Of a stretch of 25,368 nt of DNA, positions 1 through 8,479 are shown piece after piece. Position 1 is the first letter of the stretch. Each line of letters starts with the position of its first letter. The stretch covers positions 1 to 25,368 of the forward strand of contig JANNGZ010000430.1 of NCBI GenBank assembly GCA_031404155.1, given 5' to 3'. The notes below the pieces were generated by a model. That model ran no database searches. It saw nothing but the letters and a program-made list of their open reading frames with translations, and was not told the DNA's origin. Origin of the DNA: JANNGZ01 sp031404155 (GTDB taxonomy: Bacteria; Pseudomonadota; Gammaproteobacteria; Burkholderiales; Burkholderiaceae_C). The position numbers and the translations under genes were made by a program.

Positions 1-1
1 C

Positions 2-871
2 GATGCACGGCGCGAGGTGCTGCTCGCGGCCGGTGCCTTGCAGTCACCACAGTTGCTGATGTTGTCCGGCATCGGTCCCGGCGCTGCGCTGCAGAAACAC
101 GGCATCGGCGTCGTGCACGATCTGGCGGGTGTCGGCCAGCACCTGCACGACCACGTCGATGTCGTGCAGGTGGTCGATGCGCCGCATCTGAAAGACCTGT
201 TCGGGCTGAGCCTGGGCGGGCTGGTGCGGGTGGTGCGTGGCATCTTCGAGTGGCGCGCGAAGCGCAGCGGCATGTTGACGACCAACTTCGCCGAATCGGG
301 CGGGTTTATCCGCAGTTCGGCCGACGAGCCGATCCCCGATCTGCAACTGCACTTTGTCATCGGCAAACTCGTCGACCACGGGCGCAAGACGGTTTTCGGC
401 CATGGCTATTCGTGCCACGTCTGTCTGCTGCAACCGAAGAGCCGTGGCAGCGTCATGCTGGCCAGTGCCGACCCATTTGCGGCGCCGCTGATCGACCCCA
501 ACTTTCTGGCCGAGCGCGACGATGTCGAACGTCTCGTTCGGGGCTTCAAGCTGATGCGCCGGATTCTGCAGCAGCCGGCGCTGGCGGCCCAGGGCGGGCG
601 CGAGCTGGCAGCGTCGGCGCAGGCGATCACCGACGCGCAGATCGAGTTGTTCATCCGCGAGCGTGCCGACACCATCTACCACCCGGTGGGCAGTTGCCGC
701 ATGGGGCCGGGGCCGATGGACGTGGTCGATGCCCACCTGCGTGTGCACGGTACCGAAAACTTGCGCGTCGTCGATGCATCGATCATGCCGCGCATCGTCG
801 GCGGCAATACCAATGCGCCGACGATCATGATCGCCGAGAAGGCGGTGGACATGATCCGCGCGGCCCCATAA
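2..871 (+). CDS. GMC family oxidoreductase, C-terminal part (5' end outside window)
   Basis: This is the last ~289 residues of a glucose-methanol-choline (GMC) flavoprotein oxidoreductase; the N-terminal FAD-binding Rossmann part lies before the window. The frame is open from base 2. The first visible residues carry GMC signature 2 (GALQSPQLLMLSGIG). The substrate domain ends with YHPVGSCRMG and GGNTNAP, which hold the catalytic His (codon near 680) and Asn (codon near 812) of the family. Members oxidise alcohols such as choline, long-chain or aromatic alcohols with FAD; the substrate cannot be read from this part. The gene ends at TAA 869-871 and faces ubiD tail to tail. Family assignment is firm; specificity (choline-dehydrogenase-like or AlkJ-like) is open. 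Confidence 0.93.
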   Translation, partial: DARREVLLAAGALQSPQLLMLSGIGPGAALQKHGIGVVHDLAGVGQHLHDHVDVVQVVDAPHLKDLFGLSLGGLVRVVRGIFEWRAKRSGMLTTNFAESGGFIRSSADEPIPDLQLHFVIGKLVDHGRKTVFGHGYSCHVCLLQPKSRGSVMLASADPFAAPLIDPNFLAERDDVERLVRGFKLMRRILQQPALAAQGGRELAASAQAITDAQIELFIRERADTIYHPVGSCRMGPGPMDVVDAHLRVHGTENLRVVDASIMPRIVGGNTNAPTIMIAEKAVDMIRAAP

Positions 872-878
872 AACGAAA

Positions 879-917
879 CCCCCCGGAGCCTTGCGGTGCC
901 GGGGGGGCGGATGATTT
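879..917 (+). terminator. Probable Rho-independent terminator of the GMC gene
   Basis: CCCCCCGG (879-886) pairs with CCGGGGGG (899-906), closing an 8-bp GC-only stem 8 nt after the stop codon. A short TTTT lies at 914-917, after a few unpaired bases. The weak T-tract makes the call probable rather than certain. Confidence 0.6.
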
Positions 918-931
918 TGCAATCACCATTC

Positions 932-962
932 GGATCTCCGGAGGAAAGATGTCCGGGGATCC
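932..962. repeat. Inverted repeat in the convergent GMC/ubiD spacer
   Basis: GGATCTCCGG (932-941) and CCGGGGATCC (953-962) form a 10-bp stem with one G-U type mismatch and an 11-nt loop. It lies between two convergent genes and may help to end transcription; it could also be just a GC-rich palindrome. Confidence 0.45.
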
Positions 963-963
963 T

Positions 964-989
964 GACGCGCAGAAGACTGCGCCGTCTTT
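964..989 (+). terminator. Second hairpin, possible back-up terminator
   Basis: GCGCAG (967-972), loop AAGA, CTGCGC (977-982) is a perfect 6-bp stem. It extends through GAC/GTC with one bulged C and is followed by TTT (987-989) on the plus strand. The bases following it on the minus strand are not T-rich, so it would serve the plus-strand gene better than ubiD. From here to the ubiD stop (1096) I see nothing else. Confidence 0.4.
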
Positions 990-1095
990 GATTGCCTGAC
1001 TTGCAGGCCTCCCTACATTAGGCGATGGGCCTGGCAGAAGCAAGTTCGATTGTTCAAAACATGATCGGCACCTGTTCGGCGACGACCTTTTATTT

Positions 1096-2652
1096 TCACC
1101 GGCGCGCCAGCACCCCTTGCACGATGGCCGCCACCCGCTGCTCGACCGCAGCATCCATGCGGATCGTGCGGCCCCACTCGCGGCTGGTTTCGCCGGGCCA
1201 TTTGTTCGTCGCGTCCAGCCCCATCTTGCCGCCCAGGCCACTCACCGGCGACGCAAAGTCGAGATAGTCGATCGGCGTCGATTCGACCAGCGTGGTGTCG
1301 CGCACCGGGTCCATTCGTGTGGTGACCGCCCAGATCACTTCTTTCCAGTCGCGGATGTTCACGTCCTCGTCAGTGACGACGATGAACTTGGTGTACATGA
1401 ACTGGCGCAGAAAACTCCACAGACCGAACATCAGGCGCTTGGCGTGGCCGGGGTAGCTCTTGCGGATCGAGATCACCGCCATGCGATAGCTGCAAGCCTC
1501 GGGCGGAAGGTAAAAGTCGACGATCTCGGGAAACTGCTTTTGCAGGATCGGCACGAACACCTCGTTCAGCGCCACGCCGAGCACCGAAGGTTCGTCCGGC
1601 GGCTTGCCGGTGTAGGTGGAGTGGTAGATCGGGTCGCGCCGGTGGGTCATGCGGTCGATGCGAAACACCGGGAACCAGTCCTGCTCGTTGTAGTAGCCGG
1701 TGTGGTCTCCGAAAGGGCCCTCCAGCGCGTGCAAGTAGCCGCCCTGCTCCCGCCAGCGCACTCCATGCGGGCTCTCGCCGGTGAAGCCGGGGTCCGCGGT
1801 CGGGATGTGCCCCTCGAGGACGAACTCGGCGCTTGCCGGCGCCTGCAGCATCAGGCCGCCGTCGCCGACTTCGGTGTCCACGACCTCGGTTCGGCCGCCG
1901 CGCAGCAGACCCGCGAACTGGAACTCCGACAAGGTGTCGGGCACCGGCGTCACTGCGCCGAGGATCGTCGCCGGGTCGGCGCCGAGCGCGACCACGAGCG
2001 GGAACGGCCGGCCGGGTTGAGCACGCGCGAACTCGCGAAAGTCGAGCGCGCCGCCTCGGTGGGCGAGCCATCGCATGATCACGTCGCGCGGGCCGATCAC
2101 CTGCTGCCGGTAAATGCCGAGGTTTTGGCGCTGGCGCGGGTTCGGCACCGACTGCGGCCCACGGGTGACCACCAGGCCCCAAGTGATCAGCGGCCCCGCG
2201 TCGCCGGGCCAGCAAGTCTGGATCGGCAATTGCCCCAGGTCGACCGATGGGCCGTCGACGACCGCCTCCTGGCACGCCGCTTCGCGCACCCGGGAAGGCT
2301 TCATGTTCCAGAGCGCCTTGGCCATCGACAGCAACTTGCCCGCGTCCTTCAACCCGCTCGGTGCTTGCGGCTCCTTAAGGTTGGCCAGAACCTGGCCCAC
2401 TTCGCGAAGTTCGGCGAGGCCGGAGGCACCCATGCCCATCGCCACCCGTTCGACAGTGCCGAACAGGTTGGTCAGCACCGGAATTTTGTAACCCACTGGT
2501 TTTTCAAACAGCAGGGCCGGCCCACCGGAATTCAGCACCCGGTCGCTGAGCGCTGTCATTTCAAGCCGCACCGAGACTGGATCTGCGACCCGGCTGAGTT
2601 GCGCCGTCCGTGCAAGCTGGTCGGTGAAGTCCCGCAGGTCGCGATACTTCAT
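1096..2652 (-). CDS. ubiD: UbiD, 4-hydroxy-3-polyprenylbenzoate decarboxylase
   Basis: Decarboxylates the polyprenylated 4-hydroxybenzoate ring in ubiquinone synthesis, using prenylated FMN made by UbiX. The 518-residue product is close to the usual ~490-500. It carries the prFMN/metal-binding segment NLGIYR (177-182, Asn177), RWL (194-196) and RG (199-200), the acidic segment EFVLEG (276-281), and EGPFGDHTGYY (311-321) with the conserved Asp316. The start ATG at 2650-2652 gives the usual MKYRDLRDF N-terminus. No Shine-Dalgarno sequence is visible: the bases before the start are T-rich. The gene is divergent from the lytic transglycosylase gene and convergent with the GMC gene, so it is a single-gene unit. 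ubiX is not in the window. Confidence 0.95.
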   Translation of the reverse strand: MKYRDLRDFTDQLARTAQLSRVADPVSVRLEMTALSDRVLNSGGPALLFEKPVGYKIPVLTNLFGTVERVAMGMGASGLAELREVGQVLANLKEPQAPSGLKDAGKLLSMAKALWNMKPSRVREAACQEAVVDGPSVDLGQLPIQTCWPGDAGPLITWGLVVTRGPQSVPNPRQRQNLGIYRQQVIGPRDVIMRWLAHRGGALDFREFARAQPGRPFPLVVALGADPATILGAVTPVPDTLSEFQFAGLLRGGRTEVVDTEVGDGGLMLQAPASAEFVLEGHIPTADPGFTGESPHGVRWREQGGYLHALEGPFGDHTGYYNEQDWFPVFRIDRMTHRRDPIYHSTYTGKPPDEPSVLGVALNEVFVPILQKQFPEIVDFYLPPEACSYRMAVISIRKSYPGHAKRLMFGLWSFLRQFMYTKFIVVTDEDVNIRDWKEVIWAVTTRMDPVRDTTLVESTPIDYLDFASPVSGLGGKMGLDATNKWPGETSREWGRTIRMDAAVEQRVAAIVQGVLARR

Positions 2653-2685
2653 GTTAAAAATGCATTACGGTTGCAGTTCATATGC

Positions 2686-2715
2686 TTGACCGGTTATGAC
2701 GCGACTTCCTAGAAT
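2686..2715 (+). promoter_or_regulatory. Sigma-70 type promoter for the lytic transglycosylase gene
   Basis: TTGACC (2686-2691) and TAGAAT (2710-2715) are separated by 18 bp, a good match to the -35/-10 consensus. The expected start near 2722 would give a ~190-nt leader before ATG 2913. It lies in the divergent spacer with ubiD. Confidence 0.6.
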
Positions 2716-2737
2716 CCGCGAAACCTGACGAAGATCG

Positions 2738-2747
2738 GGGTTAACCC
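2738..2747. repeat. 10-bp perfect palindrome at the start of the leader
   Basis: GGGTTAACCC lies about 16 bp after the predicted transcription start and could be an operator half-site pair. Nothing else in the 2716-2912 leader is recognised, apart from GC-rich inverted segments (GGCAG...CTGCC near 2767-2785). Confidence 0.35.
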
Positions 2748-2912
2748 GCGCTCAACCCTTCTGGATGGCAGGAGCGCACGCTGCCTAGAAACAGGCTGCC
2801 GGTGCCAGCGTATTGGCGACGACGCCGAAGCAGTCAATTATCACCGTCGCCTTTCGGCCTTTCGGGTTCTCAAGCCCGGTCGAGCGAGAGGGGCCGGAGG
2901 GAAAGGAAACGC

Positions 2913-3797
2913 ATGACAGCGCGTGAACTTTGGACGACCACCAGCGCCTCGGTGACCGTCTTCGTCCGTGACGTGGGCCATGGCCTGCTCGAAGTCAGTC
3001 ACAACTCGCTTGCGCTTCTCGGCTTGGCCGTGGTCGCGTTGTTGGCGTTCGCCGCCGGCCAGCCTGATCTTCGTCAGCAAGCCGAACGTGTTGCACTGGG
3101 CTGGCTCCAGGCTCGTCACGAGGAGCGTGCCGACAGCCGTACCGACGAACTTCCCGCTCTTGTCGAGCCCGGTGCGGTGGCGCGCGCGACGGCTGCCGAC
3201 CCCAAGGATCTGCCGCGGCAGCAGGCTGCGGTCGCGCATTGGCTATCCCGTCGCTACCGGGTCGCTCCGGAGCCGGTGAGCCGCCTGGTACTCGAAGCCT
3301 GGCAGGTCGGCCAGCGCGCCGGCCTGGACCCCACATTGATACTGGCCATCATGGCCATCGAATCCAGCTTCAACCCGTTCGCTCAGAGCGCTGTCGGTGC
3401 ACAAGGGCTGATGCAGGTGATGACCCGCGTACACGACGACAAGTACGAGGCCTTCGGTGGGGTCTATGCCGCCTTCGACCCGGTGACCAACCTGCGGGTG
3501 GGTGTGCAGGTGCTCAAGGAATGCATCGCCCGCGCCGGGGGGCTTGAAGCGGGCCTGAAGTTCTATGTCGGTGCCGCCAACCTGAACGACGACGGGGGCT
3601 ATGTCGGCAAGGTGCTGGCCGAGCAGGCGCACCTGAAACAACTGGTGCTCGGCAAGGGGGTGCCATTCAATGCGCCGAACCTGCCGCCGAAGCAAGCCCT
3701 GCAAGGCGCCACGAACTCCCCGGCGACCGCGCCTGCGAAGACCGAAGCCACGCCGGCCAAGGACGGCCCCGCCGACCAGGTCGCGCTGCGGCGCTAG
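2913..3797 (+). CDS. Membrane-anchored lytic transglycosylase (SLT domain)
   Basis: Predicted peptidoglycan lytic transglycosylase of 294 residues. The chosen ATG at 2913 follows a purine-rich ribosome site (GGAGGGAAAGG); an upstream in-frame GTG at 2802 adds only a low-complexity Arg/Ser-rich stretch and is unlikely. A hydrophobic helix at residues ~31-49 anchors the protein in the inner membrane. The SLT domain spans ~120-240, with catalytic Glu150 in AIESSFNP followed by the diagnostic GAQGLMQVM. A Pro/Ala/Lys-rich tail follows (~255-294). It would cleave the MurNAc-GlcNAc bond to 1,6-anhydro products in the periplasm. It stands alone under its own promoter. The exact MltC/MltE/Slt subclass cannot be fixed by eye. 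Confidence 0.88.
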   Translation: MTARELWTTTSASVTVFVRDVGHGLLEVSHNSLALLGLAVVALLAFAAGQPDLRQQAERVALGWLQARHEERADSRTDELPALVEPGAVARATAADPKDLPRQQAAVAHWLSRRYRVAPEPVSRLVLEAWQVGQRAGLDPTLILAIMAIESSFNPFAQSAVGAQGLMQVMTRVHDDKYEAFGGVYAAFDPVTNLRVGVQVLKECIARAGGLEAGLKFYVGAANLNDDGGYVGKVLAEQAHLKQLVLGKGVPFNAPNLPPKQALQGATNSPATAPAKTEATPAKDGPADQVALRR

Positions 3798-3842
3798 GCG
3801 CGGCATCGCTTAGGCCCGCTCGCAGGCCTGCGCCTCGCCGCG

Positions 3843-3873
3843 CCCGGGATTCCGGGTCCGCCTCCGATAGACT
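3843..3873 (+). promoter_or_regulatory. Hairpin and -10 element in front of the glyA riboswitch
   Basis: CCCGG (3843-3847), loop GATT, CCGGG (3852-3856) could end the upstream gene. TAGACT (3868-3873) is a plausible -10, and the expected start near 3880 falls exactly on the first base of riboswitch helix P1. No good -35 is visible, so the call rests on the -10 and that agreement. Confidence 0.4.
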
Positions 3874-4006
3874 GGAGGTCCGCGCAACTGGCGATGGAGC
3901 CCTCGTCCCAGGACGGGCGCTCGAGGTGGGTCACCACCGGGGAGCGTGGGGTGTCGGGCGCGTTTTGGCGCGGCCCGATCGCCTTCCCGCCGTGCGCCTG
4001 GGCAGC
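3874..4006 (+). promoter_or_regulatory. ZTP riboswitch (pfl motif) controlling glyA
   Basis: The conserved core of the ZTP/ZMP-sensing pfl RNA is present in order. P1 5' strand CCGCGC (3880-3885) pairs with GCGTGG (3944-3949). ACTGGCG is at 3887-3893. A hairpin GGTGG/CCACC (3925-3929/3934-3938) follows, then CGGGGAGCG (3938-3946), and after a variable hairpin (TCGGGC 3954-3959 with GCCCGA 3973-3978) the 3' box CGCCTGGGCA (3995-4004). CGCC of that box can form the family pseudoknot with GGCG of the first box. ZTP accumulates when 10-formyl-THF is short, and these RNAs switch on folate one-carbon genes; glyA is a known target type. An additional arm (3897-3922) sits inside the aptamer. The 3' platform (4005-4074) shows no T-tract terminator, so control of translation at GAGAGGA (4063-4069) is more likely (inference). 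Confidence 0.88.
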
Positions 4007-4074
4007 TCCAATGTCAGCCATGCCCTGTTGCCCCCGGCAGCGGCGGCGAGGCTGGATTCACCGAGAGGACTGCC

Positions 4075-5322
<1,248 letters not shown>

Positions 5323-5356
5323 CGCGGCACCAGGCTCCAAGCGCCGCCGCCAGATC

Positions 5357-5800
5357 ATGCGTTGCCCCTTTTGCAGCCACGAGGAAACGCAGGTCGTCGA
5401 GACGCGCGAGTCCGACGAGGGCGACACGATCCGCCGGCGCCGCCGCTGCCTCAAGTGCGACAAGCGCTTCACCACCTATGAGCGCCCCGAGATCGCATTG
5501 CCGGCGGTGGTGAAGAAGAACGGCGCCCGCGCCGAATTCGACCCCGCCAAACTGCGCGCGTCGATGATGCTGGCGCTGCGCAAACGCTCGGTGAGCGTGG
5601 AGCAGGTGGAGGCGGCGGTGCTGCGCATCGAGGACAAGCTCCTGAACAGCGCGGCGCGCGAGGTCAGCTCCACCAAGCTGGGCGAGTTGGTGATGCGCGA
5701 GTTGAAACGGCTCGACAAGGTGGCGTATGTGCGCTTCGCATCCGTGTACCGGGAGTTCGAGGACGTCGACGAGTTCCGCCAGCTGATCCGCGACATCTGA
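5357..5800 (+). CDS. nrdR: Transcriptional repressor NrdR
   Basis: NrdR binds NrdR-boxes upstream of ribonucleotide reductase genes and represses them in response to ATP/dATP. The 147-residue protein has the zinc ribbon C3-x2-C6 ... C31-x2-C34, followed by RFTTYERPE and an ATP-cone domain (~49-139). There is no clear ribosome site before ATG 5357; with only 34 nt after glyA it is likely cotranscribed. The glyA-nrdR order is common in Burkholderiales and other Proteobacteria (known from the groups, not checked here). Confidence 0.97.
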   Translation: MRCPFCSHEETQVVETRESDEGDTIRRRRRCLKCDKRFTTYERPEIALPAVVKKNGARAEFDPAKLRASMMLALRKRSVSVEQVEAAVLRIEDKLLNSAAREVSSTKLGELVMRELKRLDKVAYVRFASVYREFEDVDEFRQLIRDI

Positions 5801-5803
5801 GCG

Positions 5804-5846
5804 CCCCCGAGGCCGCCGCCTTGCGGCGTTCGCCCACCGAGGGGGT
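5804..5846. repeat. GC-rich intergenic palindrome, copy 1 (CCCCC...GGGGG)
   Basis: CCCCC at the left and GGGGG at the right close over an inner hairpin CGCCGC-CTT-GCGGCG. It begins 4 nt after the nrdR stop and may end that transcript. The layout (C-run, small GC hairpin, C-rich stretch, G-run) is the same as at 19430-19466, suggesting a dispersed repeat family. The rest of the spacer to 6043 holds two more hairpins: GCGCGC 5886-5891 with 5897-5902, and CCCCC 5932-5936 with GGGGG 5940-5944. No gene is seen. Confidence 0.55.
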
Positions 5847-6043
5847 ATGAGAAAGGTGACAGAGCCACATTTGCTCGTGAACCGCGCGCGCTGACGGCGC
5901 GCTTGCCGGCGAGAGCCGTTTCGCGCGGCACCCCCCTTCGGGGGCCCCCACCTGATCCCCCTTCGAGACCCCCGCAAGAGGGGCGCGGGCCTGAGCTGCA
6001 AATCCTACAGTGGCTTCACTCGACCACCACACCGGAGACGCAG

Positions 6044-6610
6044 ATGAACCGCTCGCTCAAGACCACCAACACCGTCAACACCGCCCGCCGCCAACAACGC
6101 GGGTTCACCCTTGTCGAACTCAGCGTGGTCACCAGCGTGGTCGCGGTGGTGGTGAGCAGCATCGCGCCATCGTTCTCGGGCAGCGCGGAACGGCACCATG
6201 TTCAGGGCGTGGCCGCGCAACTCGAGACCGACATCCAGTACGCACGCTCCACCGCTGGCGCCACCGGGCAAGCGCTGCGCATCAGCTTCCAGGCGGGGTC
6301 CGGCGCCAGCTGCTACATCCTCCACACCGGCGCGGCCAACGCCTGCACCTGCGACGCTCAGGGCGTGGCGCATTGCACCGGCGATGCCGAGGCAGTGCGC
6401 AGCGTGCACCTTCCCAGCGTCGGCGCCGTGCAACTGCAGAGCAATGTGCGCTCGATGCTGTTCAACCCGGCGCGCAACACCGTGACCCCCGCCGGCACGC
6501 TGCGGGTCACGGGCCGCAGCGGCGCCGCTGTACACCATGTGGTGAACATCGTTGGCCGGGTGCGATCCTGCTCGCCGCAGGCGGCGGTGCCGGGCGTCAA
6601 GGCCTGCTGA
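6044..6610 (+). CDS. FimT/GspH-type minor pseudopilin (first copy)
   Basis: A 188-residue prepilin. The leader ends RQQRG and the mature part starts FTLVELSVV, with the prepilin-peptidase site G/F and Glu5, followed by a ~20-residue hydrophobic helix. It should be processed by PilD and inserted as a minor subunit that primes the type IV pilus. Cys residues follow a pattern (CY ... CTC ... C ... CSP ... C) that recurs in the second FimT-like protein at 7208. ATG 6044 has GGAG 8 nt upstream and starts the pilin cluster. Its mature N-terminus is poorer in Leu/Ile than a major pilin. FimT versus FimU/GspH cannot be separated from the sequence. Confidence 0.82.
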   Translation: MNRSLKTTNTVNTARRQQRGFTLVELSVVTSVVAVVVSSIAPSFSGSAERHHVQGVAAQLETDIQYARSTAGATGQALRISFQAGSGASCYILHTGAANACTCDAQGVAHCTGDAEAVRSVHLPSVGAVQLQSNVRSMLFNPARNTVTPAGTLRVTGRSGAAVHHVVNIVGRVRSCSPQAAVPGVKAC

Positions 6611-6651
6611 CCTGCGCTCCGCCGTCGAGCGCCGCAAGCCGCTGGCACATA

Positions 6652-6684
6652 CCGACGAGCGGCGCGTGGTCGCCGACGAGCGGC
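6652..6684. repeat. 12-bp direct repeat upstream of the pilE-like gene
   Basis: CCGACGAGCGGC occurs exactly at 6652-6663 and 6673-6684, a spacing of 21 bp (two helical turns). It lies 37 bp upstream of the next ATG and could be a regulator site. There is no known match. Confidence 0.4.
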
Positions 6685-6709
6685 AACCTGCAAGTAACTG
6701 TTCGTCGCC

Positions 6710-6715
6710 AATAAT
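6710..6715 (+). promoter_or_regulatory. -10-like AATAAT directly before the pilE-like start
   Basis: AATAAT ends 5 nt before ATG 6721, so a transcript from it would begin at or next to the start codon. There is no Shine-Dalgarno sequence and an in-frame TAA stands at 6712-6714. No -35 match is seen. Confidence 0.35.
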
Positions 6716-6720
6716 CGAGC

Positions 6721-7197
6721 ATGCTGTGCATTCCTCACGGTCATCGTTCACGCTTTAGCGGACATCGGCGCAGCACGGGCTTCACGCTGATCGAGATGAT
6801 GATCGTCGTGGCGGTGATCGCCATCATTGCCACGATCGCGGTGCCGGCCTACCGCGACTCGGTGCGTAAAGGTGGCCGTGCCGACGCCGTATCGCGCCTT
6901 GCGCAGCTGCAGCAGGCCCAGGAACGCTGGCGCGCCGACAGCGCCACCTTTGCCCTGACGCTCGCCGAGCTGGGCCTGACCGCCACCATCGCCAACAGCC
7001 AGTACACGCTGGCGATCACCGAAGCCACTGCCACCCGGTTCGTCGCCACCGCCACCGCCACTGGCAGCTCGCAAATCGACGACGCCGCATGCCGGGTGCT
7101 CAGGCTGACCAGCAACGGCGGCAACGTCAGCTACACCTCGTTCAACGCCGGCGGTAGCGAAGACACCAGCACCTCCAACCGCTGCTGGAACCGCTGA
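6721..7197 (+). CDS. PilE-like type IV pilin
   Basis: A 158-residue type IV prepilin with a 20-residue basic leader ending in G, then FTLIEMMIVVAVIAII (site G/F, Glu5) and the N-terminal alpha helix. The stretch after it (AYRDSVRKGGRADAVSRLAQ) is the usual PilE/PilA continuation, and two cysteines (DAACRVL and the near-terminal NRCWNR) make the D-loop pair of pilins. In Burkholderiales this short PilE type accompanies the minor pilins; it could be a minor or a secondary major subunit. ATG 6721 is the only start, because an in-frame stop lies 9 nt upstream. The gap to the next gene is 10 nt. Confidence 0.85.
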   Translation: MLCIPHGHRSRFSGHRRSTGFTLIEMMIVVAVIAIIATIAVPAYRDSVRKGGRADAVSRLAQLQQAQERWRADSATFALTLAELGLTATIANSQYTLAITEATATRFVATATATGSSQIDDAACRVLRLTSNGGNVSYTSFNAGGSEDTSTSNRCWNR

Positions 7198-7207
7198 GGA
7201 GCCGGAC

Positions 7208-7768
7208 ATGCCACAGCCGATACGCCGCCTGCCCCACGGGTTCACCATGGTCGAGCTGATGACCGTACTGGTGCTCGTCTCGATCCTGCTCGCGGTTGCC
7301 ACGCCGTCGTTCATCGACATGATCGCGCGGCAGCGGGTGCGCTCGGTCAATGCCGAGTTGGTGGGCGACATCCGCTACGCGCGTTCCGAATCGGTCCAGC
7401 GCAACCGCGAAGTGGCGATGGAGTTCCGCAGTAACGCCGGCCTCACCTGCTACAGCATCTTCCTGCCCACAGTGATCGGCAACTGCAATTGCCTGCGCCC
7501 CGAAACCACACGTTGTTCCTTCGAGGCGGTGGAGTTGAAGACGGTGCAGGTGCCGCGCAGCGAATCGGTCACGCTCGCGGCCTCGAGCAGCCTGGGCGCG
7601 CGGGTGACCTTCGACAAGGACCGCAGCCTTGCGGCGCCACCCGACATGTCGATCGACATCGCCAGCGCGCGCGGCGGCCGCCTGAACACCCGAATCAACC
7701 CGGTGGGGCAGGTCAAGGTCTGCTCGCCGGACGGTTCCATCCCGGGAGTGCCGGCTATATGTTCATGA
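7208..7768 (+). CDS. FimT/GspH-type minor pseudopilin (second copy)
   Basis: A 186-residue prepilin with leader MPQPIRRLPHG cut before FTMVELMTVLVLVS, Glu5 present, and the continuation VRSVNAELVGDIRYARSE typical of FimT/GspH. It ends GQVKVCSPDGSIPGVPAIC, matching the end of the first FimT-like protein (GRVRSCSP...VPGVKAC). GAGGAG lies 7 nt before ATG 7208. The stop overlaps the pilW start region, so the two are translationally coupled. Confidence 0.87.
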   Translation: MPQPIRRLPHGFTMVELMTVLVLVSILLAVATPSFIDMIARQRVRSVNAELVGDIRYARSESVQRNREVAMEFRSNAGLTCYSIFLPTVIGNCNCLRPETTRCSFEAVELKTVQVPRSESVTLAASSSLGARVTFDKDRSLAAPPDMSIDIASARGGRLNTRINPVGQVKVCSPDGSIPGVPAICS

Positions 7769-8469
7769 CCCCTCATCGCACCCGCGTGCCGCAGCGCGGC
7801 CTGTCGCTCGTTGAGTTGCTGATTGGCATCGCGGTCGGCCTGTTCATCGTCGCCGCGGCATCGTTCACGCTCACAAACCATCTCGACGACAGCCGCCGCC
7901 TGCTGCTCGAAACCCAACTCCAGCAAGACCTGCGTGGTGCCACCGACATCGTCGTGCGCGACCTGCGGCGCAGTGGCTACTGGGGCAATTCGCAGAACTC
8001 AGTCTGGTACCGCGGCACCCCGGGCGTGGTGGGCAACCCGTACACCAACCTCGCCGGCGTGACCGCCGACACCACCAGCGCGAGCGTCACCTTCAACTAC
8101 TCGCTCGACGGCCCGCCCCACCCACCGGAAAACGATGCGGTCGATAGCCACGACGTGGCCGGCTTCAGGCTGCGCAACGGCGCGATCGAACTGCAACTCG
8201 GCGACAACAACTGGCAGCAGGTGACCGACCCGACCACGCTGACGATCACCAACTTCGGCGTCACGCTGCGCACGCAGGAGATCGACCTTTCCCGCTTCTG
8301 CCTCAGGCCCTGCCCGGTCGGCAGCCTCACCTGCCCTCCGCGGCAACTGGTGCGCGAATTCGAAGTGGCTATCGACGGCCAGGCCACCAACCAGGCGACC
8401 GTGCGGCGCAGCATGCGGGCCAACGTGCGCCCCCGCAACGACGTGATGACCGGCGCTTGCGCGGTTTAA
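7759..8469 (+). CDS. pilW: Type IV pilus minor pilin PilW
   Basis: A 236-residue prepilin with leader ending PQRG, then LSLVELLIGIAVGLFIVAAA and the PilW continuation LLLETQLQQDLRGATDIV with DLRRSGYWGN. Start ATG 7759 (GGGAG at 7743-7747) is preferred; ATG 7765 inside the ATGA overlap is the alternative. The length is below the ~300 residues common for PilW. A PCPVGSLTCPP Cys cluster lies near the C-terminus. It probably sits in the PilV/W/X priming complex. Confidence 0.82.
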   Translation: MFMTPHRTRVPQRGLSLVELLIGIAVGLFIVAAASFTLTNHLDDSRRLLLETQLQQDLRGATDIVVRDLRRSGYWGNSQNSVWYRGTPGVVGNPYTNLAGVTADTTSASVTFNYSLDGPPHPPENDAVDSHDVAGFRLRNGAIELQLGDNNWQQVTDPTTLTITNFGVTLRTQEIDLSRFCLRPCPVGSLTCPPRQLVREFEVAIDGQATNQATVRRSMRANVRPRNDVMTGACAV

Positions 8470-8479
8470 GGGTCCCGAA

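Noticed and set aside
2802..2912. Upstream GTG start adding 37 residues to the lytic transglycosylase
   Set aside because: The added stretch is Arg/Ser low complexity before the membrane anchor, and a much better ribosome site precedes ATG 2913.
6640..6660. Sigma-54 promoter before the pilE-like gene (CTGGCACATACCGAC)
   Set aside because: The -24 half fits TGGCAC but the required GC at the -12 position is missing.
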